The notes: generated from the sequence alone by a model not told the origin. Shown: positions 27,763-37,304, counted from the first letter of the stretch. The stretch: 64,000 nt of DNA from Hallerella porci (GCF_003148885.1 NZ_QGHD01000009.1:1-64000); one strand, 5' to 3'. Numbers and translations: made by a program.

Positions 27763-28587
27763 TCATTTGGTAGCAGTTCCGGAAATCGCTCCCGGATAAA
27801 CGAAAATCGCTTGTTGCTTTTTAATTTCATTTTGCCAAGTCGCGATGAAAGTTTTCCGCTTTTCATTGGCAGCGAGAATTTGCGCAAGTTCAGAAACTTC
27901 GGCGAAAGGACGAACGCTGCCCGCTGCCGTTTTCGAAAGAACGATGACGCTTTTCAAATTTTTTCCGCAGGATTTTGGCGGAGAAATTTTCCCGACGGAA
28001 AGAGATTCCAAATCGATTCTCGGACAATCGAGCGGGAGAAATTTCGTTGCTTCAAAAGTTTCTACATCGCGGACGAGCCAATTTTTTGCAGGCGCTTCTG
28101 TAATCGTTTTCCGCGTCGCTGGACCGTAATATTGCCACGCTGTTTGACCGCTCATATACGTGACAACCGCTAAATTATAAATGCTTGAATCCAACAAAAA
28201 ATGTTCGGGATTTTTGCTGTAAAAGTCTGCGGCTTCGGATTCGGAAACCGAAACGGTATCCATCACGCGTGCATAAAATGCGCCGACGATAATTTTCTTT
28301 TTTGCATCTTCAACAAGATTTTTCACTTCGGGAAGTTCGTCAATTCCTTCGGACAAAGCGCGTTCATATACCGAAGTTTGCGAAACCCAACTTTCAACGC
28401 GGCTGAATTTTTCATCTTGAGAAAGCGAATCCCACGAACCATCCATTCGCATTTCCGAAAGTTTTAATTCTGAATTTTCTACCCGCGCAAGAGTCGGATC
28501 GGAAGAATCTCCCGAGACATCGCAAGCCGAAAGGCAAAACGAAAGGCTAGACGCCAAAGCAAAAGTTGAAAAAAGAAAAAATCGCAT
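27763..28587 (-). CDS. SurA/PpiC-like lipoprotein
   Basis: 274 residues with a lipoprotein signal ending in CLSAC (Cys22). The mature chain resembles the SurA N-terminal helical region (LARVENSELKLSEM, then VSQTSVYERALSEGI and VSESEAADFYSKNPEHF), which is the usual lead-in to a parvulin domain. The catalytic parvulin core itself is not obvious, so it may be a chaperone-only paralogue. It is the first gene of the lipoprotein-surA-ftsE operon. Confidence 0.7.
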   Translation of the reverse strand: MRFFLFSTFALASSLSFCLSACDVSGDSSDPTLARVENSELKLSEMRMDGSWDSLSQDEKFSRVESWVSQTSVYERALSEGIDELPEVKNLVEDAKKKIIVGAFYARVMDTVSVSESEAADFYSKNPEHFLLDSSIYNLAVVTYMSGQTAWQYYGPATRKTITEAPAKNWLVRDVETFEATKFLPLDCPRIDLESLSVGKISPPKSCGKNLKSVIVLSKTAAGSVRPFAEVSELAQILAANEKRKTFIATWQNEIKKQQAIFVYPGAISGTATK

Positions 28588-28606
28588 CGGCTCTTAAATT
28601 AGAAAA

Positions 28607-31600
28607 TCAATGATTCTTAAACCGCTCGCGCAACTTCAGAATATCAGAAATTTCCACTTTTTCTTCGGGAGCTTGCGCAAGCATAGAACGTTTGTAACGC
28701 AAAAGCTCAAAGTTATCCAAAAGAATTTGCAAAGAAATCGCGGAATCAAAGATTTCGGCATCGCTGCGTTTCTTCTCGGCGAGTGAAAGCATTTCGCGGG
28801 CATTTTTCAGCTCGTTTTCTTTTAAGAATCGACCGGCAAAATACGGCGAAAATTTTTCGCGGAAATTTTTCGTGGACGGAATAGAAAGTTCTTCGTGCCA
28901 ATCGGCAAATTGCTTCGATTCTTCGGGAAGAACTGAGTCAGCGATGAAACGAATGCGCGCAAAAAGATTTTCTTCATTCGAAAGTTTTGCTGCAAGCCGA
29001 AGCAAATTTTCTGCCACGTGATTGCCTCGGCGGAATCGCACAAATGCATCTCGGAAAATTTCCCAAGCCCGCACAAATGCGGTGACGCCTAAATACGCCG
29101 AATCAAAAACCAAACGGAAAAGTCCTTCGCGCGATGCGATTTCTGCATTCGTTTCTTTCGAAGACATTTCGGCAAAAGAACACAATTTATGCGAACGCGC
29201 AAATTCAATTCCCGAAAAACGCGGAAGCGCTTCGTCTAAAAAATTTGCCGTGAATTTTTCTTTTTCATTTTCCGTCATCGCAAGCAAAGAGCGAAGCGCA
29301 AAACCCGATTCATCTTTGCGGTTGAGAAATGCAAATCGCGATTCAAAAAGAGATTTTAACGGCGAATCTTCTAAGCCGACTAAACGAATGCGGCGATAAA
29401 ATTTTTGCCAAAATTCCGCTTCGAGAGAATGCATGGCGCGGGCGCCGCTCGGGCTCCAACCAAAGGCGAGATTCATCACGGGCACAGTAATTGCAGCCTT
29501 TTGCACCAACGGACGAATCGCATCAAAGAAACCGCATTCGCCCCATTCTGGCGAAAGTTCTAACGGATATTTTTCGGAAAATTCCGGCGAAGAAATTTGC
29601 AAATGCAAACGCAGATGATGTTCATTTTGCGGATTTAAAACCGGCAAAGCACCATCGATTTCTCCAAAACTTTGGAAGGCTTCGTAAAGAGAAAGCATCG
29701 GCGATTTTGCGGGATTTTTTTCGAGAAAATCGACAAAGCGATCATCTAAATCATCTTTTTTCTGTTCAAATTTTTTGCGCTCAGCCCGCGGAAGTTCGCG
29801 GATAAACGATTCGAGCATCCACGAACGCCAACGCAAAATTTCGTGTGCAAAAACAGCCGGCGAAAGTTGCGGTAAAAAATCTGCGGGAATTTCTAAAGTT
29901 AAACCGTCCCATTTTTTACTCGAATCAAAAACCAATTCACTTCGGATTTGTCTATCGAGAATGCGTTCAAATTCAATGACGCCGCCGTGTTGCGCATTCT
30001 TTTTTTCTTCCAATGCTTTGGCAATTTTTTTGCGGTAAGCTGCAGCGATGACCGGATTATTTTTGAAAGATTCAAAATGTTCCATTCCCGTTTCCGATGC
30101 ATGGAACCAATCTTCGGGATCGTAGCGCAGAGATTTATCCGAATTTTTTTCGATGAAATCTTTTAAAGTTTTTAATGAAAAAACACCGGGCGCACGGTCG
30201 ACTAAATAATCGACTTGCAAATCATCGGACGGGCAAATTCCCCAGCGGCGTAAACGCACTTCGCTCGCTCGCAGCGATTCTAAAACGCGTTCATTGTGCT
30301 GCATAAACGGAAATGGCGTCGGCATATCGCCTTCGACAACAGCTTCTAAGAAAAATATTCGCGCCGCTTCTTCGGGATTCACGCGACCGTAATCGACTCG
30401 ATGCGAACGCGAAAGCACCATGCCTCGGAACGAAACTTCTTCGACTGCTTCGACAAATCCGCGGACAGCATTCCATTTCGGTTCGTACCAACGGTATGTG
30501 CAAAAATCTTTGGCGACTTTGATAATCCATTCCGGTAAAATTTCCGCTGCTTTCGTTAAAAAAACGCGACTCGTTTCGCGCACTTCTGCGGATAAAACGA
30601 AATCGGGAAATTTTCCAGCGAGATCGCTTCCGGGGAAAAGATACGCATCGCGTCCGCCGACAAGACGATAACAGCCGTTATCGCGGTCACGGTGAGCGAC
30701 GCCGCCTAAAAATCCTGCGAGTAATGCAATGTGCAAATTATCCCGATGAAAAGAATCGAACGGGCACACATACGAATCAAATTTGACTTTTAAAATTTTC
30801 GAAAATTGTTCGTATAAATCAATCCATTCGCGGCATCGCAAAAAATGCAAATAATTTTTTTCGCAATATTTGCGCAGCGTATTCCACGTCGTCCCATTCC
30901 ATTCTCGGCAGAATCCATTCCATTCCGCAAGGAAAGTGAGAAAGTCGCTTTTGTGTCCGCCCTTCGCTTTGTGCAATCGCCGAGCTTTTTCCTTCCCCGC
31001 ATCGTCCGATGGAAAAATCCGCGGATCTTGAATGGAAAGTGCAGAGCACACGATAATTGCGGGCTGCAAAACGCCGGAATTGCGGGCGCGTAACAGCACC
31101 GCAGAAAGTGCGACATCCATCGGCAAGTGCGCCATTTCGGCGCCAAACGGCGTCACACGCGCTCCGCGTTCAACGCTAGAAAGTGCGCCTAATTCGAAGA
31201 GCGATTTATACGCCCCGCGAAATGCAGAACGCGGCGGCGGCTGAATAAACGGAAATTCTTCGACAGAAAGTCCAAGACTTCGCAGTTGCAAAACGACATT
31301 CGAAAGATTTGAACGCCGAATTTCGGGCTCTGTAAATTCTTCGCGTTCATTAAAATCTTCTTCGGTATAAAGCCGCACACAAACGCCGGGTTTTACACGC
31401 CCCGCGCGCCCCGTTCGTTGCCGCGCGCTCGCTTGCGAAATTTTTTCAACCGGAAGTCCTTGAATTCTCGTCTGCGGATTATATCTTGAAACGCGCGCCA
31501 TTCCGGTATCGACGACGTAAGCGATGCCCGGAATTGTGAGAGAAGTTTCTGCAATATTCGTCGCTAAAACAATTCGTGTTTTTCCCGAATTTCTGAAAAC

Positions 31601-32416
31601 GCGTTTTTGTTCCTGCGGGCTCATTCGTCCAAAAAGCGGAAGCACTTCAAAATTTTTTTCGTCTAATTTTTGCAAAAGCTCCGCATTCAAATCTTGAATG
31701 TCGCGTTCCGTCGGTAAAAAGCAAAGCAGATTATCTTTGCCGACGGTTTCTTCTAAAGCGACGATGGCATCGGCAGCTTCTTCGACTAAGGCCGAATCGC
31801 CTTTGCTTTTCGAATCATTTTCTTGCGGATTTGCGTAAATGACTTGCACCGGATAAGTGCGTCCTTCGGCTTCGAGGACTGCAGAATTTTCGTAAAATTT
31901 TTCAAAAAGTTTTGCGTCTAAAGTAGCGCTCGCAATGACAAGACGAAATTCGGGGCGTTCGCGGAGAACGCTTTTAAAAATGCCGAGCAAAATATCGATG
32001 TTTAACGAACGTTCGTGCGCTTCGTCAATCATAATCGCCGAATACATTTTAAAAAGACGATCGCGGCGAAATTCTTGCAGCAAAATGCCGTCGGTCATCA
32101 CTTTAATCGGCGCATCTTTTGAACCTTCTTCTAAAAATCGAATTCGCGTTGAAACGAGATTTTCGTTTTTCAATTCTTCGCGCAAACGGTCGGCAATTGA
32201 CATCGCCGCAAGTCTTCTTGGTTCGGTAACGCCTAAGCGTCCTTTTTCGGCGAGGCCGCTTTCTAAAAGAAATTTCGGCACTTGCGTGGATTTGCCCGAG
32301 CCTGTATCCGCTTTGACAATTACCACTTGATGCGATTTTAAAAGTTCTAAAAATTCTTCGCGTTTTTTGACAACCGGAAGATCGGGATATTCAATTTTTT
32401 GCGGTAAATTTTCCAT
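28607..32416 (-). CDS. hrpA: ATP-dependent RNA helicase HrpA
   Basis: 1269 residues, the length of proteobacterial HrpA. DEAH-box motifs in order: TGSGKSTQVPKF from residue 38 (motif I), DEAHERS (motif II), SAT (III), and QRTGRAGR (VI), then helicase-associated and OB domains and the long C-terminal DUF3418 region. HrpA unwinds RNA and in E. coli helps rescue stalled ribosomes. The ATG shares its A with the TAA of the upstream zinc-ribbon gene (TAATG). Confidence 0.95.
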   Translation of the reverse strand: MENLPQKIEYPDLPVVKKREEFLELLKSHQVVIVKADTGSGKSTQVPKFLLESGLAEKGRLGVTEPRRLAAMSIADRLREELKNENLVSTRIRFLEEGSKDAPIKVMTDGILLQEFRRDRLFKMYSAIMIDEAHERSLNIDILLGIFKSVLRERPEFRLVIASATLDAKLFEKFYENSAVLEAEGRTYPVQVIYANPQENDSKSKGDSALVEEAADAIVALEETVGKDNLLCFLPTERDIQDLNAELLQKLDEKNFEVLPLFGRMSPQEQKRVFRNSGKTRIVLATNIAETSLTIPGIAYVVDTGMARVSRYNPQTRIQGLPVEKISQASARQRTGRAGRVKPGVCVRLYTEEDFNEREEFTEPEIRRSNLSNVVLQLRSLGLSVEEFPFIQPPPRSAFRGAYKSLFELGALSSVERGARVTPFGAEMAHLPMDVALSAVLLRARNSGVLQPAIIVCSALSIQDPRIFPSDDAGKEKARRLHKAKGGHKSDFLTFLAEWNGFCREWNGTTWNTLRKYCEKNYLHFLRCREWIDLYEQFSKILKVKFDSYVCPFDSFHRDNLHIALLAGFLGGVAHRDRDNGCYRLVGGRDAYLFPGSDLAGKFPDFVLSAEVRETSRVFLTKAAEILPEWIIKVAKDFCTYRWYEPKWNAVRGFVEAVEEVSFRGMVLSRSHRVDYGRVNPEEAARIFFLEAVVEGDMPTPFPFMQHNERVLESLRASEVRLRRWGICPSDDLQVDYLVDRAPGVFSLKTLKDFIEKNSDKSLRYDPEDWFHASETGMEHFESFKNNPVIAAAYRKKIAKALEEKKNAQHGGVIEFERILDRQIRSELVFDSSKKWDGLTLEIPADFLPQLSPAVFAHEILRWRSWMLESFIRELPRAERKKFEQKKDDLDDRFVDFLEKNPAKSPMLSLYEAFQSFGEIDGALPVLNPQNEHHLRLHLQISSPEFSEKYPLELSPEWGECGFFDAIRPLVQKAAITVPVMNLAFGWSPSGARAMHSLEAEFWQKFYRRIRLVGLEDSPLKSLFESRFAFLNRKDESGFALRSLLAMTENEKEKFTANFLDEALPRFSGIEFARSHKLCSFAEMSSKETNAEIASREGLFRLVFDSAYLGVTAFVRAWEIFRDAFVRFRRGNHVAENLLRLAAKLSNEENLFARIRFIADSVLPEESKQFADWHEELSIPSTKNFREKFSPYFAGRFLKENELKNAREMLSLAEKKRSDAEIFDSAISLQILLDNFELLRYKRSMLAQAPEEKVEISDILKLRERFKNH

Positions 32417-32811
32417 TATAATTTATCGATGAAATCCGAAACGTCTACGCAATTATCCAATTCCTTTCGCAATTTATCGACTTCTTCTTGCGAAATTTTT
32501 CCCGTATGGCTTTGGGCTTTTTCATCGGTATTTTTCTTCGCTTCTTCGCGCGCTAACGCTTTTTCGAGAAGAGGCGTTACGACATCTTGATGCGTTTCAA
32601 CGCTTTCGCGCAGAGCGTCGACGACTCGCGCTAACTTTTGCCGCAGCCCGCGAAATTCTTCTCGGTCAAGTTCAAAAACTTCTCCATCCATCATCATTAA
32701 CGGGGATTTGCAATGTCCGCAAACGCAGAGGACAAGCGAACTCTTTTTCCCGCGGAGAGTTACTTCCATTTCATTGCCGCAGCAAGGGCATTTAATATGC
32801 AATTCTTCCAT
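32416..32811 (-). CDS. zinc-ribbon hypothetical protein
   Basis: 131 residues. Two CxxC-type pairs (CPCCGNEME near residue 8 and CVCGHCKSPL near residue 30) make a zinc ribbon, followed by a helical, charged region and a C-terminal EEVDKLRKELDNCVDVSDF. It is probably a small nucleic-acid or protein-binding factor. TAATG coupling to hrpA suggests a link with RNA metabolism, but that is inference from position. Confidence 0.75.
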   Translation of the reverse strand: MEELHIKCPCCGNEMEVTLRGKKSSLVLCVCGHCKSPLMMMDGEVFELDREEFRGLRQKLARVVDALRESVETHQDVVTPLLEKALAREEAKKNTDEKAQSHTGKISQEEVDKLRKELDNCVDVSDFIDKL

Positions 32812-32823
32812 ATCTTTAAAATA
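32812..32823 (-). promoter_or_regulatory. predicted -10 box of a leaderless promoter
   Basis: On the minus strand TATTTT (32823-32818), six bases, then ATG at 32811. There is no Shine-Dalgarno; same arrangement as at 2146, 17011, 51420, 54970 and 63781. Confidence 0.4.
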
Positions 32824-32895
32824 GAAACTTCAACAACTCTTCGTCTATTTTTTGATTTGCAAAAAGAGAAATGAAAATTATCGCCCGATAAAAGC

Positions 32896-32920
32896 AAAAG
32901 CCCCGCTGCGCGGGGCTTTT
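32896..32920. terminator. strong bidirectional terminator
   Basis: AAAAGCCCCGC-TGC-GCGGGGCTTTT, an 11-bp stem flanked by A and T runs. It closes the DUF3332 gene on the minus strand. Confidence 0.85.
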
Positions 32921-32940
32921 GAAATTCGCTTAGACGAAAA

Positions 32941-33375
32941 TTACTTCACATCGTATTGAGCAACGACTTCGCCGTTTGCATCGAGAGCGCGGATCACGTC
33001 TGCATCGCGTTCGAGCTTGAGGTTAGCCTTGTTGCCTTGAGCGTCGGTGATTTCCATCGAGAGAGAACCGTCAGCGTTCTTCACTGCTGCAACTTGGTTA
33101 CCCTGAGCGTCCTTTTCATAATAGGTATCGCCCGAAGCGACCGGATTCGAACCCGACCAGAATTCCACCGTGTTGAGCACTAAGCCATCGATAAGGCCTG
33201 CGCAAATCGGGTAAACCGGGATAATCCACATGAGGAAGTGAACGCAAGAATTGAGCCACTTGTTGCCAAGTGTTCCGTTCCATTTGTAGAGCTTCGTTGT
33301 GAGACCATAGCTACCATAGCAAGCAGTAAAAGTGAATGCTGCGGCAAGACCGAGAGCAATGAGACCTTTTTTCAT
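32941..33375 (-). CDS. DUF3332 lipoprotein
   Basis: 144 residues from ATG 33375, preceded by AAGGAG; the frame reaches ten codons higher without support. The signal peptide ends in a lipobox-like FTAC (Cys19). The DUF3332 pattern is clear: LTTKLYKWNGTLGNKW, the hydrophobic IIPVYPICAGLIDGLVLNT and EFWSGSNP. The family is common in Bacteroidota and Fibrobacterota and its function is unknown. The C-terminal half is a small beta domain. A strong terminator follows. Confidence 0.85.
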   Translation of the reverse strand: MKKGLIALGLAAAFTFTACYGSYGLTTKLYKWNGTLGNKWLNSCVHFLMWIIPVYPICAGLIDGLVLNTVEFWSGSNPVASGDTYYEKDAQGNQVAAVKNADGSLSMEITDAQGNKANLKLERDADVIRALDANGEVVAQYDVK

Positions 33376-33597
33376 TTTGAACTCCTTGAAGTAGGTTTCC
33401 GCCAAAAAAGTTAAAAAAAAAAGATTTTTTCGGAATATTCCAATTTGTTAAATCTTAGTTTTCTTCTTTTTTTGTGAGAAACGTCACATTGCACTTTTAA
33501 TTTTGCAAACAAATTAAAAGTTTTTTCACAAATATTTTACTTTACAATAAAAACGCCCTTTTTGCGGATTTTACATATAAATTTTACAGAAAGGTGT

Positions 33598-33625
33598 TTA
33601 TCCGCATGAATTTACGTGCAGATAA
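33598..33625. promoter_or_regulatory. inverted repeat upstream of the sugar-binding protein gene
   Basis: TTATCCGCA (33598-33606) and TGCAGATAA (33617-33625) form 8 of 9 pairs around a ten-base centre, 28 bases before the ATG at 33654. It could be an operator dyad or a leader hairpin. The Shine-Dalgarno TAGGAG lies between it and the start. Confidence 0.4.
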
Positions 33626-33653
33626 GGAATGTTATTTTTAGGAGTTTGTTGGG

Positions 33654-35189
33654 ATGTTCCTTCGTTTAATGACTCGCACTCTCGCAGCTGTTTCTCTCGC
33701 TGCAGGGATGCTTTCGGCTGCTGCCCCGCTCGAAGTTTGGATTATGCCAAACGGCGCAAATCCGCAGGGTATGCTCGAACAGAGACTTTCTCTTTTCGAA
33801 AAAGAAACCGGACTCAAAACCAAAGTCGTCGTCTTGGATTGGGGCGAAGCGTGGAGTGCGATTACTCGCGCCCTCGAAGGAAAAACCGAAGCGCCTGCAG
33901 TTCTTCAATTAGGTACAACTTGGGTTTCTTATTTTGCTTCGCGCGGTGAACTGGCGAAACTCGATCCATATTTGAATGAAATTAAACCCGACCGTTTCGT
34001 TAACGTCAGTTGGAATACAACGGGAACCGACGGCGATTCTTCGGTTTATTCTATTCCTTGGTTTATCGATGCTCGCGCTCTTCTTGCGAACAAAACTATT
34101 TTGGAACAAGTGGGAATTACCGCAAACGATGTTTCTACTTACGAAGGATTTGCAAAAGCATTGCGTAAAATCAATGACGCAAAAATTCAGCGGAAAGATG
34201 GTTTTCAAGTCAAATCTTACGCATTCCCCGGAAAGAGCGACTGGAATATTCCGCATAATTTTGCACCGTGGGTTTGGTCTGCCGGCGGATCTTTTGTCCG
34301 CAAAGATGAAAAAGGCGTATGGCATTCGAATTTGATGGATCCGCAGACGATTACGGGCATCGCATCGTATTTGAATTTCGTCTTGGATTCTCTCGTCGAT
34401 AAGACGAGCCTCCGCGATAATACTGCGCAAGTGGTGCAGCATTTTAACAGCGGGGAAGTCGCTTTCATTTTGAACACGACCGAACTTGTCATGCAAACGC
34501 GTCACGAAGCTGCCGAAGGCGGCCTTGCGGCTTCTCAAATCAATACCGATGGCATTGAACTCATGCAAGTTCCCGCGGGCAATGCGGGGAGCGTCTGCTT
34601 TATCGGTGGAAGCAACCTTTCGATTCCAAAATCCAAAGCGAATGACCCGAATGCGGCAAAGCTTCTCAAATTCTTAATCCGCAACGATAATTTGGACGCT
34701 TATACAAAGCAAATCGGATTTCTCCCGCCGGTGAAAGAAGTTCTCCAAAATTGGGCGCAGGATTCGTCGTATAAAATTCTCATCAAGCTTTTGGAAAATG
34801 GACAGAACTATCCGAACATTCCCGAATGGACGCTTATCGAAGGTTCTCTCGTGAGCCTCTTCAGCGACATTTGGAGTATGCTCGATATTGGCGGTCTCTA
34901 TTCCGATGAAGCGGTCTACAGCACTCTTTTGACTTACAACCAAAAAATTAACGACATTCTTCACGCACCGACCGAAAGTACACCGCCGATGCGCTTGGAA
35001 GAGTTCTTAAAAATTTGGAAAAAGGCGACGACGATTTCGGGCATTTCTTCGGCAGCAGGCGAAAGTTCTAGCGCTGGCGTCGATGAAGAATCCGCATCTT
35101 CTGCGAAAATCGGACTTTCGATTTTCATTTTCCTCTTGGCCGTATTCTCGGGCTTTATCGTCACCTATATGCGGAAGAGAAAACAGTAA
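33654..35189 (+). CDS. membrane-tethered carbohydrate-type solute-binding protein
   Basis: 511 residues. Signal peptide 1-22 (LSAAA), then a family-1 extracellular solute-binding fold (LEVWIMPNGANPQGMLEQRL, FEKETGLKTKVVVLDWGEAW, later AGGSFVRKDEKGVW) as in MalE/UgpB. Unlike free binding proteins it continues into a Ser/Ala-rich linker near 455-478 and a C-terminal transmembrane helix (about 480-502) ending in a basic RKRKQ, so the ligand domain is tethered on the periplasmic face. No permease or ATPase gene is present. The diguanylate cyclase follows after 21 bases, which points to sensing rather than transport. Confidence 0.85.
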   Translation: MFLRLMTRTLAAVSLAAGMLSAAAPLEVWIMPNGANPQGMLEQRLSLFEKETGLKTKVVVLDWGEAWSAITRALEGKTEAPAVLQLGTTWVSYFASRGELAKLDPYLNEIKPDRFVNVSWNTTGTDGDSSVYSIPWFIDARALLANKTILEQVGITANDVSTYEGFAKALRKINDAKIQRKDGFQVKSYAFPGKSDWNIPHNFAPWVWSAGGSFVRKDEKGVWHSNLMDPQTITGIASYLNFVLDSLVDKTSLRDNTAQVVQHFNSGEVAFILNTTELVMQTRHEAAEGGLAASQINTDGIELMQVPAGNAGSVCFIGGSNLSIPKSKANDPNAAKLLKFLIRNDNLDAYTKQIGFLPPVKEVLQNWAQDSSYKILIKLLENGQNYPNIPEWTLIEGSLVSLFSDIWSMLDIGGLYSDEAVYSTLLTYNQKINDILHAPTESTPPMRLEEFLKIWKKATTISGISSAAGESSSAGVDEESASSAKIGLSIFIFLLAVFSGFIVTYMRKRKQ

Positions 35190-35210
35190 TCTCGTCCCCA
35201 AAGGATTTTT

Positions 35211-36989
35211 ATGACTAAGCAGAAGGAAACTCTTTCTGGCGAAATTCACAGCCATATTCCGATCATTCATACGATCGCATTTCGGAGTATGGTCGTTTTT
35301 GCTGCGGTGTTTTTCCTCACTCTCGCAGTCGGTGGAATTTTCCTCATCTCTTCGCAGATGAAAAATTTCCAAGAAACGGCGAGCAAAGAAAAGAAGCAAG
35401 CGACTGAGCAAGCGATGGGACTTATCAAAGTGCAATGCAGCACTTTCTTAAATCGTTTAACATTACTGGCGACGACGCCGTTCATCGAAAACCAAGACCC
35501 TGAAGAATCGAGCCGCTTCTTAAAAGGCTATAATGTTGCGCCGCTTTTTATCCCCGGTGAATACGTCGCCCTTTATAATGCGAAGCACGAAAAAGTGAGC
35601 GATAATTCGATGGTGGGAATTGCGCAACTCAATTCCTCGTACCAAGAATTAAAAAATTTCAAAGCGGTGGAACCGCAGAATCCGTATATTTCGCCGCTCT
35701 TCTGGGAACAGCACACGCCGAAGAAAATTATGGCGGTTCTCGTTGAAAATCGGGCGAAATCCGACGGCTATTTGGCGGCTTCATTTTCCATTCGCCGACT
35801 TTGGGAAGTTTTTGAAAATAATTCCATCGGTAAAGAAGGATTTTTCGTCATCGTCGATGAAAGCAATGTCATCGTTTATCATCCGAATTTACGCGAATGG
35901 GTGAACGGAACGAAAAAGGCGCAAGATTTAGGACTTAAAAATTTTAATGCGAGAACTTTCAAACCGACTCAAGATTTTTACACTCTTTCCGACGGCAAAG
36001 AATATTTGTTGAATTATGTCTATGATCCGCGGATTAAACTCGGCGTTCTCGCTTTGCAGCCAAAGAGCGAAGTCATGGCGCCCGCCCAAGCGTTCTTGCA
36101 ACTTTTCCTCTACATCGGAATCATCTTCCTCATCGCTCTTCTCGGAATTACGCTTTGGCTCTTCTTTAGCATTGAAAAACCGCTGCAAGGTTTGATCAAT
36201 AAAATGCTCATTATCGCGAGCGGAAACTACGAAGAATCGAGCGGTATTTCGGGAAACAAGCAAAACGAAATTCACGTTCTCGCTCACGTATTCGACCGGA
36301 TGCGTTTAACGATTCGCGAAAAAATGCACGATCTTGCAGAACATCAAGCGCATTTGGAACAAGAAGTGTTTAAGCGGACCGAAGAATTGGCGAAGATTAA
36401 TAACACGTTGAAGATGATTTCTCGGACCGATGAATTGACGCAGTTGCCGAATCGCCGCGAAATCCGCGAAAAAATTAGTTACGAAGCATCGCGTTACGAA
36501 CGCACGAAACGCAAATTCTCGTTCCTCTTTGTGGATATTGATAAATTCAAAGATTTCAACGATAAATTCGGACATGTTTGCGGTGACTTGGTTTTGAAAA
36601 CGGTGGCAGAAACCCTCCGCGATCAAATGCGCAAGCAAGATGTCGTCGCACGTTGGGGCGGTGAAGAATTCTTGGTGCTTCTCCCGGAAACGGCTATCGG
36701 CGGCGCAACTCTCGTCGGAGAACGCGTTCGCAAGAGCATTGAAAATCGCAATGTGGAATTCGGCGGACAACAGCAGCATGTGACGATTACCGTCGGCGTT
36801 GCAGAATACGATGAGCGCTTAGGAATGGATCACAGCATCAACTTGGCGGATAAGGCGCTTTACAGTGGAAAGCAAACCGGCCGCAATAAAGTCGTCGTTT
36901 TCCATCCCGAAGATATTTCTGAAGAAGATATTAAGGCGGCGCAAGAAGAACTCAAATATGCGAAAAGCAATGAAACGCATCCGCAATAA
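35211..36989 (+). CDS. Cache-HAMP-GGDEF diguanylate cyclase
   Basis: 592 residues. A transmembrane segment near 24-48, a periplasmic double-Cache-like region (about 50-290), a second segment near 295-317, a HAMP helix pair and a GGDEF domain from about 400. The active site GGEEF at 483-487 is intact, and the inhibitory I-site RKQD (474-477) lies five residues before it. DELTQLPNRR marks the domain start. It makes cyclic di-GMP in response to the periplasmic domain. AAAGGA precedes the ATG; it is co-transcribed with the sugar-binding protein and followed by a strong terminator. Confidence 0.9.
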   Translation: MTKQKETLSGEIHSHIPIIHTIAFRSMVVFAAVFFLTLAVGGIFLISSQMKNFQETASKEKKQATEQAMGLIKVQCSTFLNRLTLLATTPFIENQDPEESSRFLKGYNVAPLFIPGEYVALYNAKHEKVSDNSMVGIAQLNSSYQELKNFKAVEPQNPYISPLFWEQHTPKKIMAVLVENRAKSDGYLAASFSIRRLWEVFENNSIGKEGFFVIVDESNVIVYHPNLREWVNGTKKAQDLGLKNFNARTFKPTQDFYTLSDGKEYLLNYVYDPRIKLGVLALQPKSEVMAPAQAFLQLFLYIGIIFLIALLGITLWLFFSIEKPLQGLINKMLIIASGNYEESSGISGNKQNEIHVLAHVFDRMRLTIREKMHDLAEHQAHLEQEVFKRTEELAKINNTLKMISRTDELTQLPNRREIREKISYEASRYERTKRKFSFLFVDIDKFKDFNDKFGHVCGDLVLKTVAETLRDQMRKQDVVARWGGEEFLVLLPETAIGGATLVGERVRKSIENRNVEFGGQQQHVTITVGVAEYDERLGMDHSINLADKALYSGKQTGRNKVVVFHPEDISEEDIKAAQEELKYAKSNETHPQ

Positions 36990-37033
36990 TTTCTGCGATT
37001 GGTAAAATTCTCTGCTTTTTGAAAAATCAATTT

Positions 37034-37056
37034 CCCCACCCGCGTCGCGGGTGGGG
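37034..37056. terminator. terminator of the binding-protein/cyclase operon
   Basis: CCCCACCCGC-GTC-GCGGGTGGGG, a perfect 10-bp stem followed by TTGCTGTTT, 45 bases after the cyclase stop. Confidence 0.8.
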
Positions 37057-37304
37057 TTGCTGTTTATAGTCTGCGATAAAATAAAATGATCAGCGGCAAA
37101 AGTAACTTGGCAAATATAAAAAGCAAATTTCTTGCGAGGATAGATTTAAAATTGTTGAGATGAAACGGAAAATTTTTAGAAATAAAATCAAGAAATTTTG
37201 AAATCAAACTGCGACATTTTTTGAAAATGAAGTCGTAAAAAATCGCGGTCGTGAAATGGCAAATGCAGAAAAATTCAAATCGCAATAGCGCAGACATTTA
37301 CAGC
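37057..37304. other. spacer with no supported gene
   Basis: AT-rich stretch between two terminators. The 77-codon frame on the minus strand has no ribosome site or promoter of its own, and I see nothing else in it. Confidence 0.6.

Noticed and set aside
33143-33158. GGATTCGAACCC, resembling a tRNA T-arm on the minus strand
   Set aside because: It encodes the conserved GSNP motif of DUF3332, and no acceptor or anticodon stems fit around it.
33654-35189. Reading the sugar-binding protein as part of an ABC importer
   Set aside because: No permease or ATPase gene is adjacent, the protein has its own C-terminal membrane anchor, and the operon ends after the cyclase.
37064-37297. Minus-strand frame of 77 codons with hydrophobic segments
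   Set aside because: It lies between two strong terminators without promoter or Shine-Dalgarno, and its composition is that of AT-rich spacer DNA.
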